A DNA stretch of 55,256 bases. Origin: Mesorhizobium metallidurans STM 2683 (GTDB taxonomy: Bacteria > Pseudomonadota > Alphaproteobacteria > Rhizobiales > Rhizobiaceae). Below the pieces are notes generated by a model. It saw only the letters and a program-made list of their open reading frames with translations, ran no database searches and was not told the origin of the DNA. The stretch is from positions 1 through 55,256 of the forward strand of contig NZ_CAUM01000003.1 in assembly GCF_000350085.1 (NCBI RefSeq), written 5' to 3'. A program made the translations under genes and the position numbers. Positions 35,048 through 43,260 of this stretch are shown piece after piece (position 1 is the stretch's first letter; each line of letters opens with the position of its first letter).

Positions 35048-35734
35048 ATGTTTGAGGGTCCCATCATCGATGGTCGAATTCAGAATATTGCATCGGGATT
35101 TAGAGCCGTGAGCGTCCACTTCGATGCCACTTCAGCTGCAGAAGGACATTTCGATCCTCGATTGCTTGCTGAAGCCTGCGATTGCGTGTTGGCGGGTGGC
35201 CCGGCTTGGGCAGAAGCTCATCTGGTGAGTTGGTCCGACGCCTACGTCCTCTTTGGCGCGAAGCCTAACCGCACGCCGTGCTCAGCCCAGGCCCTCAGAA
35301 AGCGGGTTCTGAAAGACGGCACCCTTCCCACGATCAACCCAGTCGTCGATCTCTACAACGCTGTCAGCCTGAAATACGCAATCCCGGTGGGCGGAGAGAA
35401 CCACGACGCCTATGTCGGGCGACCCTTCCTGACGATCGCGGACGGGACCGAGACGTTCGACACTCTGATGAACGGGGAGGCAGTCGACGATCCTCCTCTA
35501 TTGGGAGAGGTCATCTGGCGCGACGACATTGGCGTCATCTGCAGACGCTGGAACTGGCGACAAGGAACTCGAACCCGCCTGGAGGCCGCAACAGCCCGGA
35601 TATGGTTCATATTGGAGGCGTTGGAAACCATGCCCGACGAAGCGCTGGCGGAGGCGACGGATGCCCTGGTCGGAGGGCTGAACGCGTTGATGCCGGGCTG
35701 CAGGATCGTCAGCCAAGCTATCGCCATCACCTAA
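35048..35734 (+). CDS. B3/B4 tRNA-binding-domain protein (module B copy)
   Basis: This 228-residue protein is the paralogue of the one at 4616-5338. Shared blocks are ACDCVLAGGPAWAEAHL, GAKPNRTPCSAQALRKRV, NPVVDLYNAVSLKYAIPVGG, GEVIWRDD and CRRWNWRQGTRTRLEA. The ATG follows GGAGTTGCCTGG, an acceptable start. Both copies keep the same conserved core, which suggests purifying selection. The role of free-standing B3/B4 proteins is unknown. Here it leads an operon with an RhtB exporter 37 nt downstream and a truncated DHDPS-like gene. Confidence 0.87.
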   Translation: MFEGPIIDGRIQNIASGFRAVSVHFDATSAAEGHFDPRLLAEACDCVLAGGPAWAEAHLVSWSDAYVLFGAKPNRTPCSAQALRKRVLKDGTLPTINPVVDLYNAVSLKYAIPVGGENHDAYVGRPFLTIADGTETFDTLMNGEAVDDPPLLGEVIWRDDIGVICRRWNWRQGTRTRLEAATARIWFILEALETMPDEALAEATDALVGGLNALMPGCRIVSQAIAIT

Positions 35735-35771
35735 TGACGTTCCGGTCGAGCGGTCGCATTTATTGATTTGA

Positions 35772-36434
35772 ATGAGAATTTCAAGGGCTCCGAGAATGAA
35801 TGTCGATCTCCATCAGTTGCTCATTGTCTTTGCTGCATATGTCATTGCCGCGGGAAGCCCGGGCCCCAGCAACATGCGCATCATGGGCGTGGCGATGGCT
35901 CGCGGCAGAGGTGCTGCGCTCATGCTCGCCTCGGGCGTCGTCAGCGGCTCGATCTTCTGGGGTCTGATGGCCTCGACCGGCATCTCCGCCCTGTTGGCCA
36001 GGTACGCCCAGGCACTGCTCGTTCTGCAGATTTTCGGCGGCCTCTACCTGCTATTCCTCGCCTTCAGGGCGGGACGGTCGGCGCTTACGTCGAACGAGAA
36101 GCTGGCGGCACGCGCGTCGGCCGACGAAGTCGCTCTTTCACGGGGTGAGCTCTATAGAAGGGGCTTCTTGATGCATTTGGCGAACCCAAAATCCGTGCTG
36201 GCATGGATCGCGCTCGTCACGCTGGGGATCGGCCCGAATTCGTCGTGGCAGAGCATCGCGGCGATATTGGGCGGCTGTGCCGTCCTAAGTGTCACGATCT
36301 TCTGCGGCTACGCCATTGTCTTCTCCACACCGCCGATGGTGGCTCTGTATCGCCGCTGTCGCCGCTGGATCGAAAGTCTGCTGGCGATCTTCTTCGCGTT
36401 CGCCGGGCTGCGCATGCTGCTTTCCCGTATGTAG
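35772..36434 (+). CDS. LysE/RhtB-family amino-acid exporter
   Basis: The product is a six-helix inner-membrane exporter. The first helix carries AAYVIAAGSPGPSNMRIMG, the family's Pro-Gly-Pro turn. Further blocks are GAALMLASGVVSGSIFWGLM, LQIFGGLYLLFLAFRAGRSA and RRGFLMHLANPKSVLAWIAL. Two starts are possible: ATG 35772 or ATG 35796 (MNVDLHQLL), the second giving the usual family length. It sits between the B3/B4 and DHDPS-like genes and probably exports an amino acid or a close analogue. Confidence 0.88.
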   Translation: MRISRAPRMNVDLHQLLIVFAAYVIAAGSPGPSNMRIMGVAMARGRGAALMLASGVVSGSIFWGLMASTGISALLARYAQALLVLQIFGGLYLLFLAFRAGRSALTSNEKLAARASADEVALSRGELYRRGFLMHLANPKSVLAWIALVTLGIGPNSSWQSIAAILGGCAVLSVTIFCGYAIVFSTPPMVALYRRCRRWIESLLAIFFAFAGLRMLLSRM

Positions 36435-36448
36435 TTTCGGAAAGATAG

Positions 36449-36757
36449 ATGATGACTTTGTTTCGTGGCCTGTCGGCGTTCCCCCTCACGCCAACCGATA
36501 CGGAAGGGCATGTCGACACCGAGGCACTGGCTCGTTTTCTCGAGCGCATTCACCACGCGGGAGCAGACTCCATCGGGCTGCTCGGAAGCACGGGCGGCTA
36601 TGCTTACCTCACGAGGGAGCAAAGGAAGCGTGCCGTCCAGGCTGCCGTGGAATGCATCGGCGGCAAAACGCCTCTTGTCGTGGGTGTGGGTGCATTTCGT
36701 ACCGACGAAGCTCAGCGCACAGAATTCCTGACAGTCCCCAGCGAACACCATGCTTGA
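36449..36757 (+). pseudogene. DHDPS-like aldolase, truncated (module B)
   Basis: The first 88 residues match the intact aldolase at 8409-9311: LFRGLSAFPLTPTDTEG, DSIGLLGSTGGYAYLTR and PLVVGVGAFRTDEA. Homology stops at about 36712 and the frame runs on into DMT-transporter sequence of the other strand, ending at 36757. The Tyr and Schiff-base Lys regions are lost, so no enzyme is made. It follows the exporter by 14 nt in the same operon. Confidence 0.85.
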
Positions 36758-37416
36758 TTCCCGGACTGCGGATACCAAAGCCAAAGGCGCTTTTGTCATT
36801 GCCCAAGTGACAATCCAATACGCCAACAGAGAAATCATGCCCCCCGAGCACTCCGACCTTCCAGCATTTCTGCAGCGAGACCCGAACCTGCCCCCTTCGC
36901 AGATACAACGCCACCAAGGTTATCGGAATACCGTTGAAGAGGTGAGCCCAGAAAGTGTAGCTTTCTGCGCTTTCGGCAAGACGGGCGCCTAAACCATCTA
37001 CGACCGTATATCCGGCGATAAATACGCCCGTGCCCACCGCATACAGCATTGCTTTTGGTTCCCGGAAGCCTCCCGCGCCACGCGTCACGGTTAGGCTCAT
37101 GATACCCAGAGCGATAACAACAACCGAAAAGCCAGCCTGCATGGTCAGTGTTTCACCCACGATCGCGACGGAGATGAACGCTACGACCAGCGGTGAGCAA
37201 CCCCGAGAAATGGGGTAAACGTGGCTCAGACCTCCATAACGATATGCATTGATCAGAAATACGCAGTAGGCAGTATTAAGCACACATGAAGCCCAAATAT
37301 ATGGCCAGCTTGACTGCTATCATGACTAGCCTGTCGGCATTCACCTTGACCAAGGCGTTCCATGCCGCATGCAAAACAGCCGCGCCAAACACCATCGCAA
37401 ACACTCCCGTCGTCAT
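36735..37416 (-). pseudogene. DMT/EamA-family transporter, broken at both levels
   Basis: The ATG at 37416 with GGAG 6 nt upstream gives MTTGVFAMVFGAAVLHAAWN and ALVKVNADRLVMIAVKLA, the start of an EamA transporter. A stop follows, then LINAYRYGGLSHVYPISRG, AFISVAIVGETLTMQAG and AYWIVTWAMTKAPLALVSA in shifted frames. Homology ends at RESSMVFAG, where the truncated aldolase begins on the other strand. There is an internal deletion near 37280 and at least one frameshift. Confidence 0.75.
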
Positions 37417-38181
37417 ATCAAACTCCGTGTTTGGTAGTGTCCACCCTAGTGTCCATCTCGGCTCGTCTCGGTTTTAGCAACTAACTCCTGCAACGTAGCG
37501 GGTTGTAGGAGGTTTGCGACAAAGCCTTATTCGACCTGGATTGCCGGCCATGACGACGCGGATCGCCACTGCAACGTCGGCGCCAACTCGTCCGCTCGGC
37601 CGAGGCGCGCGGCGGCCACTGGGGCGACGTCGTCGATGAGTTGCGGCCACACAAACAATCGATCTGGCAGAGTTGGTCGATTGCCCAAAGGTTCTTCCGT
37701 CACCTGAAGGCCTGATGGGATACCCACGGGCATCGTATGGCGCCTCAGGTAAGCGAGCGCCTGTCGGAGGCAAACGCCAAGGGCCACGTCGGAAATGCTC
37801 GCTACGCCGGTCGACTAATGCCCAGTCGCCTCATTTCCCGATAGACAGTCGATCGGCCGAGACCCAATGCCTGCGCTATACAGGCGGCGTGGCCGTTGCA
37901 CGGGCGAAACGGAAACGCTTTGCGAACTCTCGATCTGGGGAACTTCAAGGGCAAATCGTGACCCTGAGTTGCCCTTCATATTTCGCTGCCTTATAGCTGC
38001 CATTCACGGCAAGCAGTACGATTGACTCAAACGAAATTGACTGAACGAAGATCCTTCACGCCTTGATTGAAGATTGGCAGTTTTGCGTGCAAAGACGACG
38101 TCGGAGTCGTCCAAGAACCCAGCTGTGGCTATCGCCAAAATTTAGCCTGCTACCGACAATACGGGCTAAGGTTTTAGCGAG
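37417..38181. other. Stretch with a recombinase scrap only
   Basis: Apart from the recombinase tail at 37802-37893, nothing is supported. The minus frame 37527-37787 shows no known motif. A partial nod-box-like core at 37652-37664 was examined and rejected. Confidence 0.35.
37802..37893 (-). pseudogene. Serine recombinase C-terminal helix-turn-helix scrap
   Basis: The minus strand reads GHAACIAQALGLGRSTVYRE then MRRLGISRPA and stops. This is the C-terminal DNA-binding helix-turn-helix typical of resolvase/invertase-type recombinases. The catalytic domain is not visible upstream. Confidence 0.45.
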
Positions 38182-38652
38182 ATGGATGGCCGGTTGAAGA
38201 ATAAGAAGCTGGAGAAGCGAGCGCGCCGTGGTACGCCCATCGCACAGGTTGCCGCATTGCCTTATCGCCGCACTGCAGACGGAGACGATGAAATCTTGCT
38301 GCTAACGTCTCGGCAAACGGGCCGCTTCATCTTGCCCAAGGGGTGGCCGATGAAGGGTCGACAAGACTGCGAGGCTGCAGCTCAGGAGGCGGGTGAGGAA
38401 GCCGGCGTAGTGGGTACTTTGCATGAGCAATCCGTTGGCAGCTTCCATTATTGGAAGCGATTGAAGGACACGTTTGTCCCGGTAACTGTTGAAGTATACC
38501 CGCTTTATGTGCAGCAGGAGCTGGATGAATGGAAGGAGTGGAAGTATCGAAAACGGGGCTGGCTTAAGCCCCATCAAGCAGCACTCCTGGTCGACGAACC
38601 TGAGTTGGCTGCCCTACTGGAATCTATAGCGCCTGAACTGGCTTGTTTCTGA
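38182..38652 (+). CDS. NUDIX hydrolase (diphosphoinositol-polyphosphatase-like)
   Basis: The 156-residue protein has AQVAALPYRR at the start of the fold and the Nudix region FILPKGWPMKGRQDCEAAAQ then EAGEEAGV. The GWPMKGR form, with Arg where the consensus has Glu, is typical of the DIPP-like branch common in alphaproteobacteria. The remaining EAGEEAG residues can bind metal. The C-terminal KYRKRGWLKPHQAALLVDEP is also usual for this branch. Substrates of bacterial members are uncertain. It is a single gene ahead of sigma-factor and IS6 scraps. Confidence 0.82.
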   Translation: MDGRLKNKKLEKRARRGTPIAQVAALPYRRTADGDDEILLLTSRQTGRFILPKGWPMKGRQDCEAAAQEAGEEAGVVGTLHEQSVGSFHYWKRLKDTFVPVTVEVYPLYVQQELDEWKEWKYRKRGWLKPHQAALLVDEPELAALLESIAPELACF

Positions 38653-38680
38653 ACGCTAGGATAAAACATGCTCAATTGCC

Positions 38681-38800
38681 TGGCTCACCCGCATCGCTCT
38701 CAACGAGGCGCTCCGGCGAGCGCGAAAGCGTCGGCCTTCCGCTGAACTGGCGGAACTGAATGATGGAGGCTCGGTGGTTCTGTCGCAAACGGAATGGCAG
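38681..38800 (+). pseudogene. ECF sigma-factor scrap
   Basis: The frame reads WLTRIALNEALRRARKRRP then SAELAELNDGG. This is the end of region 2 of an ECF-type sigma factor, where a Trp-Leu-hydrophobic-Arg-Ile-Ala-Asn helix is conserved. Only about 40 residues remain before the IS6 relic. Confidence 0.5.
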
Positions 38801-38846
38801 CCATATCTGGCACGAAGCCCTCTCTTTTTCGGGGAGCGCGCTTGTT

Positions 38847-39392
38847 ATGTTCAAAGGCTGTCATTTCGACCGATCAGTGATCTTGCTGTGCGTGCGCTGG
38901 TATCTGGCCTACAATCTCGGCCTGCGCGTCCGGAGGAGATGATGGCCGAACGCGGCCTGAACGTCGACCATTCGACTGTGCACCGCTGGGTCGTCCACTT
39001 CTCGCCCCAGCTTCTGGAGCGCTTCAACGGGCGCAAGCGCGCCGTCACCGGCAAGTGGCACATGGACGAGACATAATCAAGATACGCGGCCAATGGATGT
39101 ATCTATCGTGCCGTCGACGGCGTCGGCGACACGGTCGAGTTCTTCTTCAGCGAACACCGCGACCTGCCGGCAGCCAAGCGCTTCTTCCGGAAGGCCCTGG
39201 AGCGCCACGGCAGACCGGATCGCATCGTCATCGACGGCAGCCCGACCAATCATGAGGCGATCATTTCCTGCGACGCCGAACACCGTCTGCGGAATCGATC
39301 GCGACGAGCGCTGAAGCCGATCCGCATCCGCAAGAGCAAGTACCTCAACAATCGGATCGAGCAGGACCATCGGCGCATCAAGCGCCGCACGT
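38847..39392 (+). mobile_element. IS6-family transposase relic, copy 2
   Basis: The ATG at 38847 gives MFKGCHFDRSVILLCVRWYL, the true start of an IS6-type transposase. The next frame gives EEMMAERGLNVDHSTVHRW and GRKRAVTGKWHMDET, then a 1-nt loss makes a stop where YIKIRGQW should follow. After another shift come YRAVDGVGDTVEFFF and RIRKSKYLNNRIEQDHRRIK. The C-terminus is cut at 39392, exactly next to the glmM stop codon. It shares the 392-nt core, including one identical inactivating 2-nt loss, with copy 1. Confidence 0.85.
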
Positions 39393-40745
39393 CTAGGCAG
39401 CGGTCTTGATCTCGGCCATGACGCCGACGATGTCGTTCACCACCGTCTCGACCAGCTTCTGGTCGTCGCCCTCGGCCATAACCCGAATCAGGGGCTCGGT
39501 GCCGGAAGGCCGGATCACTAGGCGGCCGGACTTGCCGAGCCGGTTGCGGGCATCCTCGATCGCGGCCTTGACGGGTGCTGTCTCCAGGGGCTCGCCACCG
39601 GAAAAGCGCACATTCTTCATGAGCTGCGGCACCGGCTCGAACTTTTTGCAGATCTCGCTGACCGGCTTGTTCTGGCGCTTGATGCAGGCCAGCACCTGCA
39701 GCGCCGAGACCAGCCCGTCGCCGGTGGTGGAGAAATCAGACAGCACGATATGGCCGGACTGCTCGCCGCCGACATTCAGCCCATGCGCGCGCATGTGCTC
39801 GACCACGTAACGGTCGCCGACCTGGGTTCGGTGAAGTTGCAGGCCGGCTTCACCGAGGAAGCGTTCGAGGCCGAGATTAGACATGACGGTGGCGACGACG
39901 CCGCCGCCTGCCAGGCGGCCGCTCTGATGCCAGGATTCGGCGATCAGCGCCATGATCTGGTCGCCGTCGACGACAGCGCCGTTCTCGTCGACGATGACCA
40001 TGCGGTCGGCGTCGCCATCGAGCGCTATGCCGATGTCGGCGCGCACTTCATGAACCTTCTTGGAGAGGCCCACCGGGTGCGTCGAACCGCATTCCTCGTT
40101 GATGTTGAAGCCGTTCGGCTCGTTGTTGATGGTGATGACCTCGGCGCCGAGTTCCCAAAGCGCTGCCGGCGCCACCTTGTAGGCGGCGCCGTTGGCGCAA
40201 TCGACCACGATGCGCAGGCCCGCCAGCGACATGGACCGCGGCAGAGTGCGCTTGGCGAATTCGATATAGCGGTCGTGCACGCCGTCCACGCGCTTGGCGC
40301 GCCCGAGCCCATCCGCGTCGGCCAGCGAAATGTCGACATCCTGGTCGAGCAGCGCCTCGATGCGCATCTCGATCTCGTCCGACAGCTTGTAGCCGTCGGG
40401 GCCGAACAGCTTGATGCCGTTATCGTAATAGGGGTTGTGCGAGGCCGAGATCATCACGCCGATATCGGCGCGCAGCGACCGCGCCAGCATGGCGACCGCC
40501 GGCGTCGGAATCGGCCCCAGCAGGAACACATCCATGCCGGCGGCACAGAAGCCCGCGACCAGCGCGTTCTCGATCATATAGCCCGACAGCCGCGTATCCT
40601 TGCCGAGCACGACGCGATGGCGATGGTGGCCGCGCTGGAACGACAGGCCGGCAGCCATGCCGACCTTCATCGCAACTTCGGCGGTCATCGGAAATTTGTT
40701 GGCCCCTCCCCGGATCCCGTCCGTTCCGAAATATCGTCTCGTCAT
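39393..40745 (-). CDS. glmM: Phosphoglucosamine mutase GlmM
   Basis: The 450-residue protein is complete. It starts [14 protein letters not shown] at ATG 40745; a longer frame upstream is unconserved. The phosphoserine is Ser102 in [15 protein letters not shown]. The metal loop is [11 protein letters not shown], the sugar loop GGEQSGH, and the phosphate-binding loop [11 protein letters not shown]. GlmM interconverts glucosamine-6-phosphate and glucosamine-1-phosphate on the way to UDP-GlcNAc. The codon use is strongly G/C-ending, unlike the surrounding debris. GlmM is normally a core gene, so this may be an extra copy serving Nod-factor precursor supply, or a displaced chromosomal gene. Its 3' end abuts IS6 copy 2. 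Confidence 0.95.
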   Translation of the reverse strand: MTRRYFGTDGIRGGANKFPMTAEVAMKVGMAAGLSFQRGHHRHRVVLGKDTRLSGYMIENALVAGFCAAGMDVFLLGPIPTPAVAMLARSLRADIGVMISASHNPYYDNGIKLFGPDGYKLSDEIEMRIEALLDQDVDISLADADGLGRAKRVDGVHDRYIEFAKRTLPRSMSLAGLRIVVDCANGAAYKVAPAALWELGAEVITINNEPNGFNINEECGSTHPVGLSKKVHEVRADIGIALDGDADRMVIVDENGAVVDGDQIMALIAESWHQSGRLAGGGVVATVMSNLGLERFLGEAGLQLHRTQVGDRYVVEHMRAHGLNVGGEQSGHIVLSDFSTTGDGLVSALQVLACIKRQNKPVSEICKKFEPVPQLMKNVRFSGGEPLETAPVKAAIEDARNRLGKSGRLVIRPSGTEPLIRVMAEGDDQKLVETVVNDIVGVMAEIKTAA

Positions 40746-40958
40746 CTTACTCGACGTGCCCATATATGATTCACCCAAGTTTCGCCTCGTGGACATTCCC
40801 ACAGGCAGCCAGTGTCCGAGTGACTGGCCGCTTGCCACTCCGCATCTTCTTTGCAGGATACCATGATTGTCAGGACGAAAGGTGTCCTTAGCTCACAATC
40901 TGGGGTGAGGACAAGAGCTGTACAAAATCTTGCGCTAAGCCCGAACGGATCGTGAAAC

Positions 40959-41130
40959 TCATGCGGCTCGCCGGGTTGGGGTCGGTAGCCTAAGGGTTCG
41001 AAAGCCTTCGGGCATCTGATGCTCGGTGTCCCAGGTGTAGATGCCTGTCAGGTTGATATGTTCCCAACTCAGCGGCGAGATATGCTTCAACAGCGTCTCT
41101 GGAATGTTTCGCCCTGGCCTGCCGGCCATC
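40959..41130 (-). pseudogene. Tn3-family transposase, extreme C-terminus
   Basis: The minus strand reads IPETLLKHISPLSWEHINL then TGIYTWDTE and MPEGFRTLRLP. The Ser-Pro-Leu-x-Trp-Glu-His-Ile-Asn-Leu-Thr-Gly block is the diagnostic end of Tn3-type transposases. It cuts the DHDPS-like fragment that lies upstream of it. Nothing else is recognised between it and glmM. Confidence 0.65.
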
Positions 41131-41210
41131 CCCCCCCGCAAGGAGGGAGATTGGCAGCTTCGCCGCTGCGCCCATCTCTGCAACATTGATGATTGGCGAA
41201 AGCATTAGTG

Positions 41211-41365
41211 ACATATAAATGCCGGTGCTGCCGAGCAGGCCGATGGAATCGACCTCAGCCGCGATCAGCCGGCTGACCAGTTTCCGTAGCGCGTCAACGT
41301 CGACCCGGCCGGAACGATCGGCGGGGGTGATCGGAAAAGCAGACAGGCCGTTTGCGAAAAATCAT
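41211..41365 (-). pseudogene. DHDPS-like aldolase, N-terminal fragment (module C)
   Basis: The ATG at 41365 overlaps the yggS stop as ATGA. One extra T in the run that follows shifts the frame, after which the sequence reads FANGLSAFPITPADRSG, VDVDALRKLVSRL and VDSIGLLGSTGIYM. These match the intact aldolase at 8409-9311 closely, including the LLGSTG signature. Homology ends after about 52 codons, near the Tn3 scrap. The overlap implies that yggS and this aldolase were translationally coupled. Confidence 0.78.
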
Positions 41366-42162
41366 GGTTCAATTCCTCGATCGGTGGGGACGAAACCCGG
41401 CCAGTAGTGGCCGTCAGGCGTCGGCCGCTTGCCGAAGATGGCCTGACCGACGCGCACGACAGTGGCGCCTTCCTCGATGGCTTCCTCGAAGTCTCCGGTC
41501 ATACCCATGGAGAGCCCGGTGAGCGCGGCGTTGTGCTTCACGGCTTTGTCCCGCAGCCGGCGCAGTAGAATGAAGCAAGGCCGCACCTTGGCCATGTCGG
41601 AGGAAAACAGCGCAAGTGTCATCAACCCGCATGGCCGGAGACGGGGAACCTGATCAAGGGTCTCCACGAAGGGCAGCAGTGCGTTCGGATGGAGGCCGAA
41701 CTTGCTGTCCTCGCCAGACGTGTTGACCTGCACATAGACGTCGAGGAAGCGATCTTCGCGCTCCAGCCTCGTGTTCAGAAGGTCGGCGAGTCGCAGGCTG
41801 TCGAGCGCATGAAACTCACGCGCGAAGCGGGTCAGATATTTGGCCTTGTTGGTCTGCAGATGTCCGACGATGCTCCAGTCGATGGCGAGATCGTGAAGCG
41901 CCTCGCACTTTGTCATTGCCTCCTGGATCTTGTTCTCGCCGAAGGTGCTGATGCCGACGTCGAAGGCATATCGCAGGATATGGGCCGGCACCGTCTTGGT
42001 GATCGGCAGCAACCGCACGGAGGCACGGTCGCGCCCGGCCCGTGCGCAAGCAAGCGTGATGCGCTCTTCAACCGACGCCAGATTGGTGCGGAAGCTGGTA
42101 AGGGGATCAGGCCCGAAGCGTTCGACGTCCTCGGGCGAAAGCGGCGGATTGTTCGTGCCCAT
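41362..42162 (-). CDS. yggS: YggS/PLPBP-family PLP-binding protein
   Basis: The 266-residue protein belongs to the YggS/PROSC family of PLP carriers. The cofactor lysine is K56 in LLPITKTVPA. Other blocks are GENKIQEAMTK, WSIVGHLQTNKAKYL, FHALDSLRLADLL, DVYVQVNTSGEDSKFGL, CGLMTLA, LSMGMTGDFEEAI and VVRVGQAIFG. It carries about 20 extra N-terminal residues compared with usual members. Start ATG 42162 lies just past the omptin scrap. These proteins buffer PLP and affect amino-acid balance. An additional accessory copy coupled to a DHDPS-like gene is unusual. Confidence 0.92.
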   Translation of the reverse strand: MGTNNPPLSPEDVERFGPDPLTSFRTNLASVEERITLACARAGRDRASVRLLPITKTVPAHILRYAFDVGISTFGENKIQEAMTKCEALHDLAIDWSIVGHLQTNKAKYLTRFAREFHALDSLRLADLLNTRLEREDRFLDVYVQVNTSGEDSKFGLHPNALLPFVETLDQVPRLRPCGLMTLALFSSDMAKVRPCFILLRRLRDKAVKHNAALTGLSMGMTGDFEEAIEEGATVVRVGQAIFGKRPTPDGHYWPGFVPTDRGIEP

Positions 42163-42169
42163 TGTGATC

Positions 42170-42347
42170 TGCCCGTGTCGTAGACAAGCTCGTTGGCCTT
42201 GAGCCACGTGTAGCCGACGCCACTAAGAAACACGAGGCTCCTGTCGGGCGCTGCATAGATGGTCCGATCCGCCGCCGTAGTGACGGCGGACAATGTGCAG
42301 ACGGTGGCGAAAGCAAGAATTGCAACTGATGATGTGCAGCGATTCAT
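42170..42347 (-). pseudogene. Omptin-family outer-membrane protease, N-terminal scrap
   Basis: The ATG at 42347 has AAGGAGG 7 nt upstream. The product starts with a signal peptide (MNRCTSSVAILAFATVCTL, then SAVTTAA), followed by DRSLVFLSGVGYTWLKANEL and VYDTG. The GVGYTWLKANE-VY block is the first beta-hairpin of omptins. Homology ends at about 42175, where the yggS leader begins; the frame itself continues to 41913. The strong start signal could still drive translation into the yggS region. Confidence 0.6.
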
Positions 42348-43006
42348 GGGGCGGCCTCCTTGGCCCCCCAGGGATCGGGATAGCCCGTTTGTGATTTTCC
42401 GTTAAACGTCGGCGGCTCTCAGCGCCTGTACGCGGGGAGTTGTTTGTCGCGTCGACCATTCCTGGGCATTGGTCCAAAGACGTTGAACTCCGATGCGATG
42501 TCGAGGACGGCTTTGGTCATTGCCCTTTGTCTGGTGCGCACCGCGCTCGTTGCCCGTTCTACATGGGTAGCGGTGGGCTGCCTTGAGCTGGATCAGTTTT
42601 AGGGCGAACGGCCTGGTTGAATTCCGGCTCGCGACCCCGTTGCGGGGCCAATTGCAGTGGCGTCGGCAAACGAGCCACCCCCCGGCCCTGCCGGTTATGC
42701 GTTCGCTGTTCCCAATTCCCGAAGCTCGTCGAGCATGGCGACGTCGAGCCGGTTGGGGCAATCTGCCATGCGCCCCTCCTCCTCGGCGTGTTGCCTGCGC
42801 CGTTGCGGACCAGAGGCCGCGATAGCACCGGCGCAATTAACCAGCGGTGTTGCGCCACCCAACTCTTGTACCACGCCTTGTGACCCGGTCCGGATAGCAC
42901 CAGACGGAGTTTCCAATGCGTTTTTCGACTCGGCTCACCCCTCCTATCGTAAGCTTCTGTGTCCTTGCACGTTCGGGCACCGCCTCAGCAGCGCGCTTTG
43001 TGTCCC
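42348..43006. other. Debris upstream of the omptin scrap
   Basis: Three minus-strand frames (42402-42836, 42559-42900, 42695-42916) interleave, as in a decayed gene, but I cannot name it. A 34-codon frame at 42418-42520 (MTKAVLDIASEFNVFGP) looks coding and ends just before the omptin leader. Confidence 0.3.
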
Positions 43007-43070
43007 GCGTCCAATCGTCGACGACAGTGAGGATGTGGAACGGTCGGAGACGAAGTCGAGCGATCACCAC
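43007..43070 (-). pseudogene. IS3-family OrfB scrap
   Basis: The minus strand reads RLRPFHILTVVDDWTRDTKR, matching the Ile-Leu-Thr-Val-Val-Asp-Asp block around the second Asp of the IS3 OrfB integrase core. Nothing more of the element is recognisable. Confidence 0.45.
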
Positions 43071-43260
43071 TGCTTAAGACTCGGCGGTACCAGCATCGGC
43101 ACGGCCGCGGGCGGTCAGCTTCTCGCGATAGAACCGAAGAGCTCTTGTGGCAAAGGCGGCGAAAGCCGAGATTTGTCTAACGCGAACATGCCCGCTCTCT
43201 ACGACAACAGCCAAGCATTGCGAGCAGCGCGGAGCCGTGACGAACGACCTTCCAGTCGGC

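Noticed and set aside
37645..37675. AAACAATCGAT string resembling part of a nod box
   Set aside because: Only the central core matches; the upstream GATG half and the downstream TTTACCAATC part are absent, and no gene starts within a sensible distance.
39750..40769. 339-codon frame antisense to glmM
   Set aside because: It is the mirror of a G/C-rich coding sequence with strong third-position bias; its protein matches nothing.
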